A stretch of 64,000 nt of DNA from Lewinellaceae bacterium (GTDB lineage Bacteria > Bacteroidota > Bacteroidia > Chitinophagales > Saprospiraceae): assembly GCA_020636075.1 (NCBI GenBank), contig JACJYO010000001.1, positions 868,001 through 932,000 on the forward strand. Direction: 5' to 3'. Below the pieces are notes generated by a model. The model did not search any database. It had not been told where the DNA came from and saw only the letters and a program-made list of their open reading frames with translations. Shown in pieces: positions 44,912 to 54,761 of this stretch; positions within the stretch are counted from its first letter, which is position 1, and the number at the start of each line of letters is the position of its first letter. A program made the translations under genes and the position numbers.

Positions 44912-47900
44912 TTACCAGGAGGGATTTCCCACCTGAATATCCTTTTCCGTGTAGCCGTTGCTGATTTTCACAAAATAGCCTTTTGTGTTATCCCGATATG
45001 CATCCAACGTGTACATATTGCCACCGATATAGTTTAACGGCATACCGACGGTGATTTGCGGATACGGATCAGGGCCGTACAGACCAACCACCCCGACAAC
45101 TTCCCAGTTTTGACCTGCCGGCGCAATGGCCTTGATCGTTACAGGGGTATACCCGCCGGGTGAATTACAGGTACAAAAATCAGGTACATCAATGCGGCAG
45201 TTCACCGGAGTAGCGTTGACCATAACCGGAAGCATCGCATCGCAGAGGCCGCCGGTAACAACAACTTTGTAGTTGCCGTTGGGGAATGCGCCAAAATTAA
45301 TCGGTGCGCCATTACCCAAAACCGGGGCGCCGATATTCATACCACCACCTGTCTGCAACTGGTACATCGCGCCGTTTTCAGAACCATTCAGGCCAATCAT
45401 GGGCCCGGGGTCGCCAGCGCAATACTCCGGTGTGTACACGATCGAAAACGGTTGCATGGCTATGTCTACCGTTTTGTCGCAAGAGGAAGTACAGCCGTTT
45501 TTGGAAATCGTCACCGTCAGTGTATAGGTACCGGAAGCACCTGCGGTAACGCTCACAGACTGACCCGATTTAGAACCCGGGATGGCACCGTTTCCGGTAA
45601 TAGCCCAGGCATAAGTATCCATGCCCGCAGAAGCGTTATATTGATTTCCGGTGGAGTTTGGACATACCACCCCCATAGCATCGCTGATTGTACAAACAGG
45701 CAAAGGATTCGTCGTACCGACAGTCGCTGACGTCGTTTTGGCACAGCCGTTTATATCCGTAACTGTAACTGTATACGTACCTGCCGTAATGCCACTGATA
45801 TCCTGTGAAGTCGGACCATTTGACCAGGCGTAACTATAGCTGGGAATACCCCCGCTGACCGTCAGATCGATAGACCCGGTACTTGCGCCGGCACACAAAA
45901 CATTGGTAACATTGGTACTCAAATTAAGTGCAGGAGGCTGGGTTATGGTTGTTGAGGCGGTTGTTGTACAGCCGTTGAAATCAGTCACTGTGACGGTATA
46001 GGTCCCGGCAGCCAGGCCTGATTGACCCTGTGGATCGGGTGAGCCGGGCAGGTTGCTCCAACTGTAACTGTAACCGGGTGTGCCACCGCTGACTGACAGA
46101 TCGATAGACCCGGTACTCGCTCCATTGCACGAAACATTTGTTTTTATGCCAGTTGCATAGAGTGGATCCGGTTCGTTAATTATCGCAGCGATGGTTTTAG
46201 TACAGCCGCCCGCATCGGTTACGGTTACCGTATAGGTATCGCCGAACAAGCCATTTATATCCTGCGTAGTCGGTCCGTTCGACCAGGCGTAGGTATAGCC
46301 GGGTGTACCACCGCTGACCGTCAGATCGATATATCCGTTAGAGTAGCCAAAGCAGGACACATCCGAAACCAGGGTACTCAGAGACAGGGATGATCCGTTG
46401 TTGACCGTAACAACAGCAGTACCGCTCATTACTTTCTGGCAAATAATATTTAGTATAGCAACGACAATATAGTTGCCCGCCGTTGTTTGCTGGCCGAACG
46501 ATATCGGGTTACCGGTTCCAAAGATCGTACTAACAAAGTTCCCATCCCGGTACAAGTCGTATTGGGCGTCAATTTGGGAGCCGCTTAATCCGACTGCCAC
46601 ACCTGGACCTCCGCTACAATAGGAGCCGCCGCCAGTCATACTAAATATAGTGGGCGAAGCCAAGACCGTCACGGTATAGGTGCAAGAATTCGCACAGCCG
46701 TTCCCATCCGTGTAAGAGTAAGTAATCGTATGTGGACCCAGGCCGGCGGCGGCCGGATTAAAAATATTAGCTGATACACCTGCGCCGCTGTGAAGGCCCC
46801 CAGCAGGGTTGCCATCCGTCAGAAGAAATGCGGCTGCATCCACGCAAACCGTGAGATTGACGGGGCAAGTAACGTTCGGGCGCGCGTTGACCATTACATT
46901 CACCGTACCGGTATTTGTACATCCTGCCGGATTTGTGGTTACCATTACGCTGTAAACATGCGGCCCTGTGGTTGTGGGAATAGCTGTTGTTGACGGGTTT
47001 CCGCTGGCATTCGTAATCCCTTCGCCTGTCCAGGAAACGGTACTGCTGGCTGCTGCGGAAACCGAAAGGTCAAGCATGGCGCCCAGACATATCGGGTTGG
47101 GGTTAGCCGTGATATCGGCAGGCGGCTTTTGCAAGTATATGAAACTCTGTTTCGAGCAGCTGCTCGTACAGCCGTTGGCATTGGTAACAGTTACGGAAAC
47201 CGTATAATCACTAAGGAAACTTCCGGATGTCACGGTAACCGATGCGCCCGTAGTTGAGCCCTGAATCGATCCGCCAGCGCTGATCCCCCAGCTGTAGGCA
47301 CTCATGCCAGCCGGTGCACTGTACACGTTGCCGGCAGTATTGTTACACACATAATCAGGCCCGGTAACACTGCATGCCGGCGCCGATAATGTACCGACTG
47401 TGGCACTGGTAGAAGCGGTACAGCCAGTATTGTCGGTCACTGTGACGGTATAGGTTCCAGCTGCCAGGTTGGTTTGATCCTGCGGGTCAGGAGATCCGGG
47501 AATGTTGCTCCAGCTGTAAGAATACGGTTGCACGCCATTACTAACCGTCAGGTCTATCGCTCCGTTGTTTACACCGCTGCAGGTATTTTGCACCTGGGTA
47601 CCTAGCGCCAAAGCTGTAGCGGTAGTGATAGATGCTGTGGCTGTAGCGGAACAGCCAGCCACATCGGTTACTGTGATCGTATAGGCACCCGCCGCCAAGC
47701 CGGTGATGGTATACATGCCGCCAGAAGCAGCAATTTCGATACCGGCTGGGTTGCCGCTGCTGGGGCCGTTCCAGGCAATATTATAGCCGGGTGCACCACC
47801 GCTGGCGGTTACTTTTATTGTGCCATTTGTGCTATTGCAACTGCCGGCTTGTGTTGTAACGATCCCAAGAGTAGGCGCAGAACAGCTGGTTGTTACGCCA

Positions 47901-48523
47901 GATTGGGGAACACTAACATTATCAAAATAAATGGATTCATCACCTCTGTTGGTAAACGCACAAATCCGAATCTGAAGCGTAGTGCCGACTATTCCGGAAG
48001 CCGTAAAAGTTGTCGAAGTAAAATCATTTTGCGCATAGCCAAACTGGGTCCAAGCACCTCCGTTCAGACTGTACTGTGCCCGGATAAAATCTTCGTTGTC
48101 TAAACTTCCGCTTTCACTGGCATTTACGCTAATCGATACTGCACCGGCAGAACCAATATACAAGGTAGGGCTGACCCAACATATCTCCTGATCAGGGTCG
48201 GTAACTTCCATTCGGTTGCTGACGACGCCGAAATAGTCGCCATCGGTAAAGCCGGTACCGGAATTATCCGTAAAGAAAGAACCTGCGCTGGGAACGGCGA
48301 GCGTCCAGGTAACTCCGGTGAGATCGGGTGGCACGGTCGTGCAATTTGCCAGGTTATTTGCAGAGCAGTTGGAACCACACTGTGTAACAACCGTAGAGCC
48401 ATTAGGGCAAACGGCATCGATCAGGCCCTTGCCGTTCTGGCTTGAAAAGTTTTCCAGATATTGGCCTTGTACTGAAAAAGCAAGGGAAATAAAAAGCGCG
48501 GTGGTGAGTAAAATCCGGATCAT
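44912..48523 (-). CDS. Large secreted SprB-repeat protein
   Basis: A 1,203-residue exported protein with signal peptide (about 1-20). The first 210 residues form a jelly-roll-like domain (YLENFSSQNGKG, FIRAQYSLNGGAWTQFG, ESIYFDNVSVP). Five SprB-type repeats follow in two groups, each with a variant of DLTVSGGTPGYSYSWSN and AGTYTVTVTDxxGC. Between and after are PKD/Ig-like segments (VCNNTAGNVYSAPAGMSAYS, and a copy near residue 980). The C terminus (NGYTEKDIQVGNPSW) is not a typical T9SS type A or B domain, so the route over the outer membrane is open. By analogy with SprB it may be an adhesin. Translation is Cys- and Ser/Thr-rich. Confidence 0.85.
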   Translation of the reverse strand: MIRILLTTALFISLAFSVQGQYLENFSSQNGKGLIDAVCPNGSTVVTQCGSNCSANNLANCTTVPPDLTGVTWTLAVPSAGSFFTDNSGTGFTDGDYFGVVSNRMEVTDPDQEICWVSPTLYIGSAGAVSISVNASESGSLDNEDFIRAQYSLNGGAWTQFGYAQNDFTSTTFTASGIVGTTLQIRICAFTNRGDESIYFDNVSVPQSGVTTSCSAPTLGIVTTQAGSCNSTNGTIKVTASGGAPGYNIAWNGPSSGNPAGIEIAASGGMYTITGLAAGAYTITVTDVAGCSATATASITTATALALGTQVQNTCSGVNNGAIDLTVSNGVQPYSYSWSNIPGSPDPQDQTNLAAGTYTVTVTDNTGCTASTSATVGTLSAPACSVTGPDYVCNNTAGNVYSAPAGMSAYSWGISAGGSIQGSTTGASVTVTSGSFLSDYTVSVTVTNANGCTSSCSKQSFIYLQKPPADITANPNPICLGAMLDLSVSAAASSTVSWTGEGITNASGNPSTTAIPTTTGPHVYSVMVTTNPAGCTNTGTVNVMVNARPNVTCPVNLTVCVDAAAFLLTDGNPAGGLHSGAGVSANIFNPAAAGLGPHTITYSYTDGNGCANSCTYTVTVLASPTIFSMTGGGSYCSGGPGVAVGLSGSQIDAQYDLYRDGNFVSTIFGTGNPISFGQQTTAGNYIVVAILNIICQKVMSGTAVVTVNNGSSLSLSTLVSDVSCFGYSNGYIDLTVSGGTPGYTYAWSNGPTTQDINGLFGDTYTVTVTDAGGCTKTIAAIINEPDPLYATGIKTNVSCNGASTGSIDLSVSGGTPGYSYSWSNLPGSPDPQGQSGLAAGTYTVTVTDFNGCTTTASTTITQPPALNLSTNVTNVLCAGASTGSIDLTVSGGIPSYSYAWSNGPTSQDISGITAGTYTVTVTDINGCAKTTSATVGTTNPLPVCTISDAMGVVCPNSTGNQYNASAGMDTYAWAITGNGAIPGSKSGQSVSVTAGASGTYTLTVTISKNGCTSSCDKTVDIAMQPFSIVYTPEYCAGDPGPMIGLNGSENGAMYQLQTGGGMNIGAPVLGNGAPINFGAFPNGNYKVVVTGGLCDAMLPVMVNATPVNCRIDVPDFCTCNSPGGYTPVTIKAIAPAGQNWEVVGVVGLYGPDPYPQITVGMPLNYIGGNMYTLDAYRDNTKGYFVKISNGYTEKDIQVGNPSW

Positions 48524-48880
48524 CGTTGAAGTTCCATTTGTGCACTGACGAGTCAGAACATGTTGAGATAAAATTCATTAGCGCCCTGTTTTCACAAATA
48601 GCGAATCAGGAACTAATTGAGAATTTAAAAAAGGAAATGGAACAATTTGGTTAGGCGCAGGGGTCTTGAAGGAGTATTTTATTCCTTTCCCATGAGATCA
48701 TTTTGGATTAAAAACCGGATGTAAAGATACATCGAAATGAGAAAGTTTAGACAACTGTTTCAATTGTTTGTACGTTCCTTTTGGAGGCATAATCACAGCA
48801 TTGCAATCAGTACCAAAAACACTGTTTCCAAGCCTACCGTACTACTTCCCGCCTTTTTCCGAATGAATCAATAACGCGAA
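48524..48880. other. Divergent intergenic region
   Basis: A 357-base A/T-rich gap between the SprB-repeat gene (-) and the SdiA-regulated lipoprotein gene (+). It must hold both promoters, but no full promoter match, hairpin or small gene was seen. Confidence 0.5.
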
Positions 48881-49795
48881 ATGAAACAATTAATTCGCCA
48901 CTTTTGGTGCCTTGCCATATTTATCACAGGTGCCTGCAATTCGACTGATCGGGCAACCACGACAGCACCCGAATCGGACTTTGCCTTACCTTATGCGTTG
49001 GATGCACCCGATGTTGTGAAGGACCTGCCCGCATCACTGCGCGAAATATCCGGCCTAAGCCTCGCCCCGAATGGCCGTCAGCTGGTGACCGTAAATGATG
49101 AACAAGGCGTGCTTTATTTTCTCAATCCTGAAACTGGCGCCATCGAATCGAAGCAGGTTTTTGGAAAACCAAACGACTACGAAGGAATTGCGACTATCGA
49201 CAGCACGGTTTATGTTGTCAGTAGCAAAGGCACGATTTATCAGGTAAAATCGGACACACAAACGGTGCACTACCCTACCCCACTTAATGGTAGTTTTGAC
49301 GTGGAAGGCCTGTGTTACGACGCCATCCAAAACCGCTTGTTGATTGCCTGCAAGGGCCGGGCAGGCAAAGGCGACAGGTTCCTGCACAAAAAAGCGATTT
49401 ACGCTTTCGACTTAAATAAAATGAAACTGCGTGATGAACCGGCATATTTGATCGATCGCAATGAAATAGCCCGTTGGAAAGGCGGTTCGGGGACTTTATT
49501 TGCCAGAATCAATGAATTTTTATCCACCGATCAGGCCCCCTCAGCATTTGGTCCATCCGGGTTGGCCGTTTGTCCGATAGACGGCAACCTTTATATCGTG
49601 GCATCTGTTGGAAAAGCCCTCGCAGTTGTCCGGCCCGATGGCAGTCTGGCATGGGTCCAGCGGTTGCCGGCGAGCCGGTTTCAGCAGCCCGAGGGTATCT
49701 GTTTTGATGCACAAGGGCGCCTGTATATCAGCTCGGAAGGCAAGAATGGCATTCCTGGTCGTATCTTTCGCTTTGCTAATACAAAATCGGAATAA
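48881..49795 (+). CDS. SdiA-regulated-domain lipoprotein
   Basis: A 304-residue lipoprotein: the signal peptide ends in ITGAC (Cys at about 19). The propeller blades match those of the gene at 11755-12633: LREISGLSLAPNGRQLVTVN, DYEGIATIDSTVYVVSSKG, VEGLCYDAIQNRLLIACKG, PSGLAVCPIDGNLYIVAS and QPEGICFDAQGRLYISSEG. It is thus a paralogue in the same window, here with a clear lipid anchor. Function of the family is unknown. It is the first of four same-strand genes (39-base gap to the next), which may form one transcript. Confidence 0.85.
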   Translation: MKQLIRHFWCLAIFITGACNSTDRATTTAPESDFALPYALDAPDVVKDLPASLREISGLSLAPNGRQLVTVNDEQGVLYFLNPETGAIESKQVFGKPNDYEGIATIDSTVYVVSSKGTIYQVKSDTQTVHYPTPLNGSFDVEGLCYDAIQNRLLIACKGRAGKGDRFLHKKAIYAFDLNKMKLRDEPAYLIDRNEIARWKGGSGTLFARINEFLSTDQAPSAFGPSGLAVCPIDGNLYIVASVGKALAVVRPDGSLAWVQRLPASRFQQPEGICFDAQGRLYISSEGKNGIPGRIFRFANTKSE

Positions 49796-49834
49796 CCTGT
49801 TTGAAAAAAGTTTATCAAAAAAGTGCATGTCCAA

Positions 49835-50515
49835 ATGAAATACCAGGAATTAATTCAACAAGCAGAAGCGCAAATTGAGCAACACGGCGGAGATAAAAAG
49901 ATGCCCTGGATTGGCTTGATGGAAGAATTTGTTGCAGTTGTTAAAAAGACCGAGAAAAAGGCAAAAAAGGAAAAAGATAAAAGCAATAACCCGGAGCGTA
50001 CGATTGAAACGATGTTCCGGGTAACCGCCACGAACAGTCAACGCCTCAGTGACCAGGCCGACTCGAAGGCTAATATTATGATCTCCGTAAACACGGTGTT
50101 GATCCCAGCCTTATTTTTTCTGCAAAACCTGGAGAACAGTGCCAAACTTGCCGTTCCGATTGTGATCCTTTTAGCCGTCAATTTATTGACTATCGTGTTC
50201 GCTATTTTGGCCACACGACCGCAAATTCCCAAAGGTGTTTTCAATCAAAAGGACCTGGATGCAAAAAAGGCAGACCTGCTTTTTTTCGGGAACTTTTACA
50301 AAATGAGTTTCAACGAATATTCCGAAGGAATGTTCAGGATCATGGGCGATCGTCAATTTTTACATACGACCTTGCTGCTCGACATTTATAATCAGGGTAT
50401 TGTGTTGGGTCGGAAATACCGGATGCTCACCTTTTCGTACAATGTTTTCATGTTTGGTTTGATCCTCGCTGTGCTGGCATTTTTTATCGTTTTAAACCCG
50501 AATTTCTTACATTAA
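49835..50515 (+). CDS. PycTM-like (DUF5706/Pycsar effector family) membrane protein
   Basis: A 226-residue membrane protein. A soluble Lys/Glu-rich N terminus (about 1-55) leads into ERTIETMFRVTATNSQRLSD and QADSKANIMISVNTVL, the hallmark of the PycTM/DUF5706 family, followed by two membrane helices (about 85-125), a middle loop with YKMSFNEYSEGM, and a last helix near the C terminus. In Pycsar anti-phage systems PycTM is activated by cyclic pyrimidine nucleotides and damages the membrane. Here no pyrimidine cyclase is adjacent; the partner, 12 bases on, is a GAF-like protein. A housekeeping role is also possible, since many family members have no cyclase neighbour. ATG at 49835 was preferred to a GTG at 49823. 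Confidence 0.75.
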   Translation: MKYQELIQQAEAQIEQHGGDKKMPWIGLMEEFVAVVKKTEKKAKKEKDKSNNPERTIETMFRVTATNSQRLSDQADSKANIMISVNTVLIPALFFLQNLENSAKLAVPIVILLAVNLLTIVFAILATRPQIPKGVFNQKDLDAKKADLLFFGNFYKMSFNEYSEGMFRIMGDRQFLHTTLLLDIYNQGIVLGRKYRMLTFSYNVFMFGLILAVLAFFIVLNPNFLH

Positions 50516-50527
50516 TTTCATAGTGCT

Positions 50528-52888
50528 ATGAAACAGGTAACGCTTGAGCCGCCAAAAGAATACACATTGGCAAAAACAATAAATTCGGTTATTTCCTTCC
50601 AGCCGTTTTACCGCTACCTGCAGCAAAGAATTAAAATGGAAAAAACGGTTAAGGTGGATTTTTATAATTCCCTGATCCGAAAAATAGAAGCCTACCCTGA
50701 ATTAAAAAAACCGGTCAAACCAGAGGACATCGGTAAATACCGCGATTTGCTTGAATTGATTTATGCCCACCTGACCGGTATTACGACAGAAGAAAATGAA
50801 ACGCTTTGGGGCTTAGGCCCCCCCCGCCCGGGACCTGTTTTTTACGGCACCGACAGCTGCTGCAACCTGTTTGCGGAGAAGATCAACCAGATTAATGAAA
50901 TGACAATTGGCTCCAGTACCGAGGAGCATATGCGCATGGAACGCGCCTTTGTCTATTCGTTGATCCTGGAGCGCTATTATGATTTCAAACTTTTGTATAA
51001 AAACGAGATGACTCAAAGTGTGATCGACAAGCGTACCAAATTGTCGAAGTACTATCGGGTTAATGTAGATACACGATTTATAGAGATCAGCCATAAAGGG
51101 AATTTGCCGGCGCTCGATTTTGGCAAAATAGACGAGCAACTCCACAAAGGCACTTTATTTGAATACCTGATGAAGGTATTGCCGCTCCGAAATTTCACCT
51201 TTACTGGTTTTAACATTGTTTATTTCACCGAGTTTACCGAGCAATATGCTATTCAGCTTATCCGGAATATGCTGCTCGATCGCACCAATAAAGGCAAGGA
51301 AGAGCGGATGGTCGAACTGGTGCAGATATTGCGAACAATAGCAGGTTGTATTGATATCGGGTTTGGTTTTATTCCATTTGTACGTTTAAATGAAAAATTG
51401 ATCCTGGATTTCGGGGCAATTTCAAGTAGTGTACTGCTCAACTATCATAAGAAAAACGGCAGTTCCGATGAGCGCGTACAAGAATTCCTGGAAGAATATG
51501 TGAAATCACCCCTGCCAATTATTATTAATAACGGCAAAAATTCTATAGAAACCACTATAGATATTAGTCCTGTATTGAGCCAAGAACAGGTTGTGGACTA
51601 TGCATTATTACCGCTTTATAACAATAGTGATCTGATCGGTGTATTAGAAGTTTATGCCAAAAAAGAAAAAATACTTGGCAAAAAAATGCTTTTAAAAATT
51701 GATCCGGCGCTATCGCATATTGCACAATTGATGAAAATTGCCGTAGATGATTTTAATGGGATGATTTCCCGGACAGTAACTGAAAAGTTCACTTCTATTC
51801 AACCTGCTGTTCATTGGCGCTTCAAAGAAGCTGCCTGGAATTATTTGTACGACTGTTTACTGGAAAAGAAAGAAACCGACATTGAATCCATTGCGTTTGA
51901 ACAACTGTATCCATTGTATGGTGCTGTGGATATCCGAAATTCTTCCGTAGAGCGGAACCATGCTTTGGAGCAGGATCTGCGTTACCAATTGACCTTGCTG
52001 TCAGAAACATTTGCAGGGCTAAAAAAAATCTATCCAATGGCTCTTCTGGACAAGATGATTTTTGAGTGTGGTAAATGGCTTGGACTTTTAAACCCGGCAT
52101 TTTCTACAGAAGAATCTATCCGGCTCACCTATTTTCTGGACCGGGAAGCTCAGCCCGCGCTTGATCATTTTAAAACCCTGCACCCCGATTGTGCACTTAT
52201 TATTGATAAATACAGCCGCTCCCTGGATGAAACGACTGGCAAATCGCATCTGAACCGGCGCAATTTGGAGGTATCTACCCAAATGATCACCAAGGCCCTC
52301 GACGCATTCCTCGACAATTCGGAACAGGAAATGCAAAAAACCTATCCTTTTTTCTTTGAAAAATACCGAACCGACGGTGTTGAGTACGACATGTTTGTCG
52401 GTCAGGCACTGGCACCACATAAACGTTTTGATCGGGTGTATCTCAGCAACCTCCGCCTTTGGCAGTTGCAGTCGATGGCAACAATCAGCCAGATGATCCG
52501 GAATATGCACGCCGAAATGCCCAAGTTGCTGGAAGTAACGCTACTGATCTATGTCAACAGCGATCCAATAGATATTCATTTCCGGAAAGACGAAAAACGG
52601 TTTGATGTGGAGGGCGGATATAATGTGCGTTACCAGATGATTAAAAAACGCATAGATAAAGTGCATATTCAGGATACAGACGAACGCCTCACCCAACCGG
52701 ATAAAATCGCGCTGGTCTATACCAATAAGCAGGATGCGGCGGAATACATTTCGCATATCCGGTACCTGCAGCAGCAACATATTTTAAACGACGATCTGGA
52801 AGAACTGGAACTGGAAGAACTGCAAGGCGTTAGTGGACTAAAAGCGCTTCGAGTGGGGGTTCGTCAAAACAATTCGTCGAAAGGCTGA
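50528..52888 (+). CDS. Large GAF-like protein of unknown function
   Basis: A 786-residue soluble protein without signal peptide or membrane helix. The middle (about 345-400: SPLPIIINNGKNSIETT, YALLPLYNNSDLIGVLEVYAK, LLKIDPALSHIAQLMKIAVDD) has the strand and helix pattern of a GAF domain, and similar long GAF-annotated proteins occur in Bacteroidota. The flanking helical parts are not recognised. The C-terminal 40 residues are very acidic (LNDDLEELELEELQ). No catalytic motif was seen. GAF domains often bind cyclic nucleotides, which would fit the PycTM-like protein encoded 12 bases upstream, but that is inference. Followed after 38 bases by the DjlA-like gene. Confidence 0.65.
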   Translation: MKQVTLEPPKEYTLAKTINSVISFQPFYRYLQQRIKMEKTVKVDFYNSLIRKIEAYPELKKPVKPEDIGKYRDLLELIYAHLTGITTEENETLWGLGPPRPGPVFYGTDSCCNLFAEKINQINEMTIGSSTEEHMRMERAFVYSLILERYYDFKLLYKNEMTQSVIDKRTKLSKYYRVNVDTRFIEISHKGNLPALDFGKIDEQLHKGTLFEYLMKVLPLRNFTFTGFNIVYFTEFTEQYAIQLIRNMLLDRTNKGKEERMVELVQILRTIAGCIDIGFGFIPFVRLNEKLILDFGAISSSVLLNYHKKNGSSDERVQEFLEEYVKSPLPIIINNGKNSIETTIDISPVLSQEQVVDYALLPLYNNSDLIGVLEVYAKKEKILGKKMLLKIDPALSHIAQLMKIAVDDFNGMISRTVTEKFTSIQPAVHWRFKEAAWNYLYDCLLEKKETDIESIAFEQLYPLYGAVDIRNSSVERNHALEQDLRYQLTLLSETFAGLKKIYPMALLDKMIFECGKWLGLLNPAFSTEESIRLTYFLDREAQPALDHFKTLHPDCALIIDKYSRSLDETTGKSHLNRRNLEVSTQMITKALDAFLDNSEQEMQKTYPFFFEKYRTDGVEYDMFVGQALAPHKRFDRVYLSNLRLWQLQSMATISQMIRNMHAEMPKLLEVTLLIYVNSDPIDIHFRKDEKRFDVEGGYNVRYQMIKKRIDKVHIQDTDERLTQPDKIALVYTNKQDAAEYISHIRYLQQQHILNDDLEELELEELQGVSGLKALRVGVRQNNSSKG

Positions 52889-52926
52889 TCTTTCAAAAGC
52901 AATTCCCAATAATTTTGCCGGGCAAT

Positions 52927-53724
52927 ATGGAAGTACGGGGTAAAATCCTGGCCGGAATCGCCGGCATGATTCTCTGCGATCTGGCGGGCATACCACTGGG
53001 CGGCCTGATCGGCTTTGCGCTTGGCGCAATTGCCGGTCATATATTTTTTGATCACCGACGCGAAATCGACTTGTCGGAACAGGAATTCCGGGCCTACAAA
53101 CGCCGGCAAGGGGAGTACTTGTACCATGTGTTCAGCTTGTGTGCAAAAATGGCCAAGTCCGACGGCCCGGTCAATCAAAATGAAGTTAACCTGATGGAAC
53201 GCCTGATCCGGCAACACTTTCGCTTGTCCGATCAGGGCCGACAACAGGTTATCCAGATCTGGAATGCTGCCAAAAATTCAAACACCCCGTTTGAAGAATA
53301 TGCCCAGGCATTTTACCAGGACTTTGGCCGCGAGCGCTACCAGGTACTGAATATGATGGATTTGCTCTTTGCCACTGCAGCTGCCGACGGCAATATGCAC
53401 CAACGGGAAGAGCAACTACTGCTCCGTGCAGCCGGCCTTTTTCGCATTGGCCGTTTGCAGTTCGACCGCATTCGTTACCGGTATTACCAGGCGCCCAAGC
53501 AACAGCCGCGATGGTCGAGATTAGATCCCTACTATTCTATCCTGGGTGCACAACCCGGCGAATCAATGGATTCGATCAAACAAAAGTTTCGCAAACTGGC
53601 CATGCAATGGCATCCGGATAAACTTTCCGCTCGCGGCGCTTCAAATGAAGCGATCCGTCATGCCAAAGAGAAATTTCAGCAAATCAATGAGGCGTACGAG
53701 AAAATTGTGGAAGCGCGCAAATGA
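52927..53724 (+). CDS. DjlA-like membrane J-domain co-chaperone
   Basis: A 265-residue protein. One glycine-rich membrane segment (ILAGIAGMILCDLAGIPLGG, about 7-40) is followed by a TerB-like helical domain (about 60-175: YHVFSLCAKMAKSDGPVNQN, LLFATAAADGNMHQREEQ) and a C-terminal J domain (about 200-265) with the essential HPD in MQWHPDKLSARG. This is the order of DjlA, which recruits DnaK at the inner membrane. The ATG at 52927 was chosen over a TTG at 52915. Last gene of the four-gene run that begins at 48881. The stop lies within a palindrome shared with the converging gene. Confidence 0.9.
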   Translation: MEVRGKILAGIAGMILCDLAGIPLGGLIGFALGAIAGHIFFDHRREIDLSEQEFRAYKRRQGEYLYHVFSLCAKMAKSDGPVNQNEVNLMERLIRQHFRLSDQGRQQVIQIWNAAKNSNTPFEEYAQAFYQDFGRERYQVLNMMDLLFATAAADGNMHQREEQLLLRAAGLFRIGRLQFDRIRYRYYQAPKQQPRWSRLDPYYSILGAQPGESMDSIKQKFRKLAMQWHPDKLSARGASNEAIRHAKEKFQQINEAYEKIVEARK

Positions 53725-53817
53725 AATTAAGGTTACTGGTTAGAGGGTTACTGGTTTGAAGGTTTTCAACATTCCGGAATGGTGTACAACCCTCTAACCA
53801 GTAACCTCATTTCATTT
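53720..53817. repeat. Palindrome joining two converging stop codons
   Basis: Inner 20-base arms (AGGTTACTGGTTAGAGGGTT, 53730-53749, and complement at 53788-53807) are extended by AAATGAAAT (53720-53728) and ATTTCATTT (53809-53817). The stop codons of the djlA-like gene (53722-53724) and of the aspartoacylase gene (53807-53809) are inside. A second copy of GGTTACTGGTT lies in the loop. Confidence 0.8.
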
Positions 53818-54751
53818 CCCGAACTACAAAAAAGCCATCTGTCCCTTGCGGCTGATAAAGTGGCATCAGGATGAGGCCGTCTTCCGGGGCATGTATGGGG
53901 CCGGAGGTATCGTCGGCAAGGTGTTCCCCTTTTTGGATCGGTTGAAAATTTGAATAGCCCGGGCGCATATTGAATGCGTCGCCGGGGCGAATGTGGTGGA
54001 TATGCCGTAGTTGGGTCACTTTGGGCAGTGCATCGGTGAATGTTTTTAGCAGGGATTCATGCCGGCTATCCACATCCTCATGCCGAATACAACCGGCGGC
54101 GCGCAAACAATTGATAATCGCCGCAATGGCATAACTGACCGCTTGCGGATCATGGTGTTGCCCGGCTTCGAAGGCAACGCCGACAGAGTATTTCGGATAA
54201 CCGTTGTGCTCGAAATAATTGCCGGAAGCAACATGAAGCAGCGTCCCTTCAAGCCCGTCCAGCATACCCAGAATAACCGGGGCATGCAACTCTTTTGCCA
54301 ATCGCAAACTGGCCTTATCATCGGAAGGGATACAAAATATACCACCATGCGCTGATGTCGTGTGCAGATCGAGCAGGATAAGTGCTTCGGGCTTTGACTG
54401 ATCGATCTCAGCGCGTAGGCAATCTATCGTTTCGACCAGTTCCTTATCCTCCGCCCGCAACTGATCCGGTTCGCTTTGCAGAATCCGCTGCAAATAGTCA
54501 TCCGTCCAAAGCCGGTTCAAATCCCGTTCAATAAAGCGTTTTCCCGACGCAAAAGCCTGACAATTGCCTATCAGACCGACCAGTTTGCCTCGAAAGGTAA
54601 ATCCTGGGTTCACCTCCGGCTCTAGCTCCAACATTCGGAATATTTCTTTGAGTGCCAGCACCCCGGCAGGTTCATTTCCATGAACAGCCCCGAACACGAC
54701 GACTAAAGCGCCGGGTTCGGGGCCTGTATATGTACCTAGTATTCGATTCAT
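53807..54751 (-). CDS. Aspartoacylase/succinylglutamate desuccinylase family protein
   Basis: A 314-residue zinc-dependent amidohydrolase-like enzyme, second of its family in the window. Zinc ligands: FGAVHGNEPAG (HxxE near residue 22) and LLDLHTTSAHGG (His near 127); substrate Arg in ERDLNRLW; catalytic-type Glu in VAFEAGQHHD. The C-terminal domain begins near HHIRPGDAFNMRPGYSN. The minus-strand start at 54751 (MNRILGTYTGPEPG) is supported by a full promoter just upstream; a longer frame from 54856 would run into the neighbouring gene. Likely deacylates an N-acyl amino acid in the cytoplasm; the substrate cannot be told. Confidence 0.87.
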   Translation of the reverse strand: MNRILGTYTGPEPGALVVVFGAVHGNEPAGVLALKEIFRMLELEPEVNPGFTFRGKLVGLIGNCQAFASGKRFIERDLNRLWTDDYLQRILQSEPDQLRAEDKELVETIDCLRAEIDQSKPEALILLDLHTTSAHGGIFCIPSDDKASLRLAKELHAPVILGMLDGLEGTLLHVASGNYFEHNGYPKYSVGVAFEAGQHHDPQAVSYAIAAIINCLRAAGCIRHEDVDSRHESLLKTFTDALPKVTQLRHIHHIRPGDAFNMRPGYSNFQPIQKGEHLADDTSGPIHAPEDGLILMPLYQPQGTDGFFVVREMK

Positions 54752-54761
54752 AAATTCCCCG

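Noticed and set aside
45700..47700. Repeated blocks considered as DNA repeats or CRISPR
   Set aside because: They are the coding sequence of SprB-type protein repeats, irregularly spaced and diverged.
49835..52888. Complete Pycsar defence system
   Set aside because: No pyrimidine cyclase next to the PycTM-like gene; the only class III cyclase in the window is about 20 kb away in a sensor protein.
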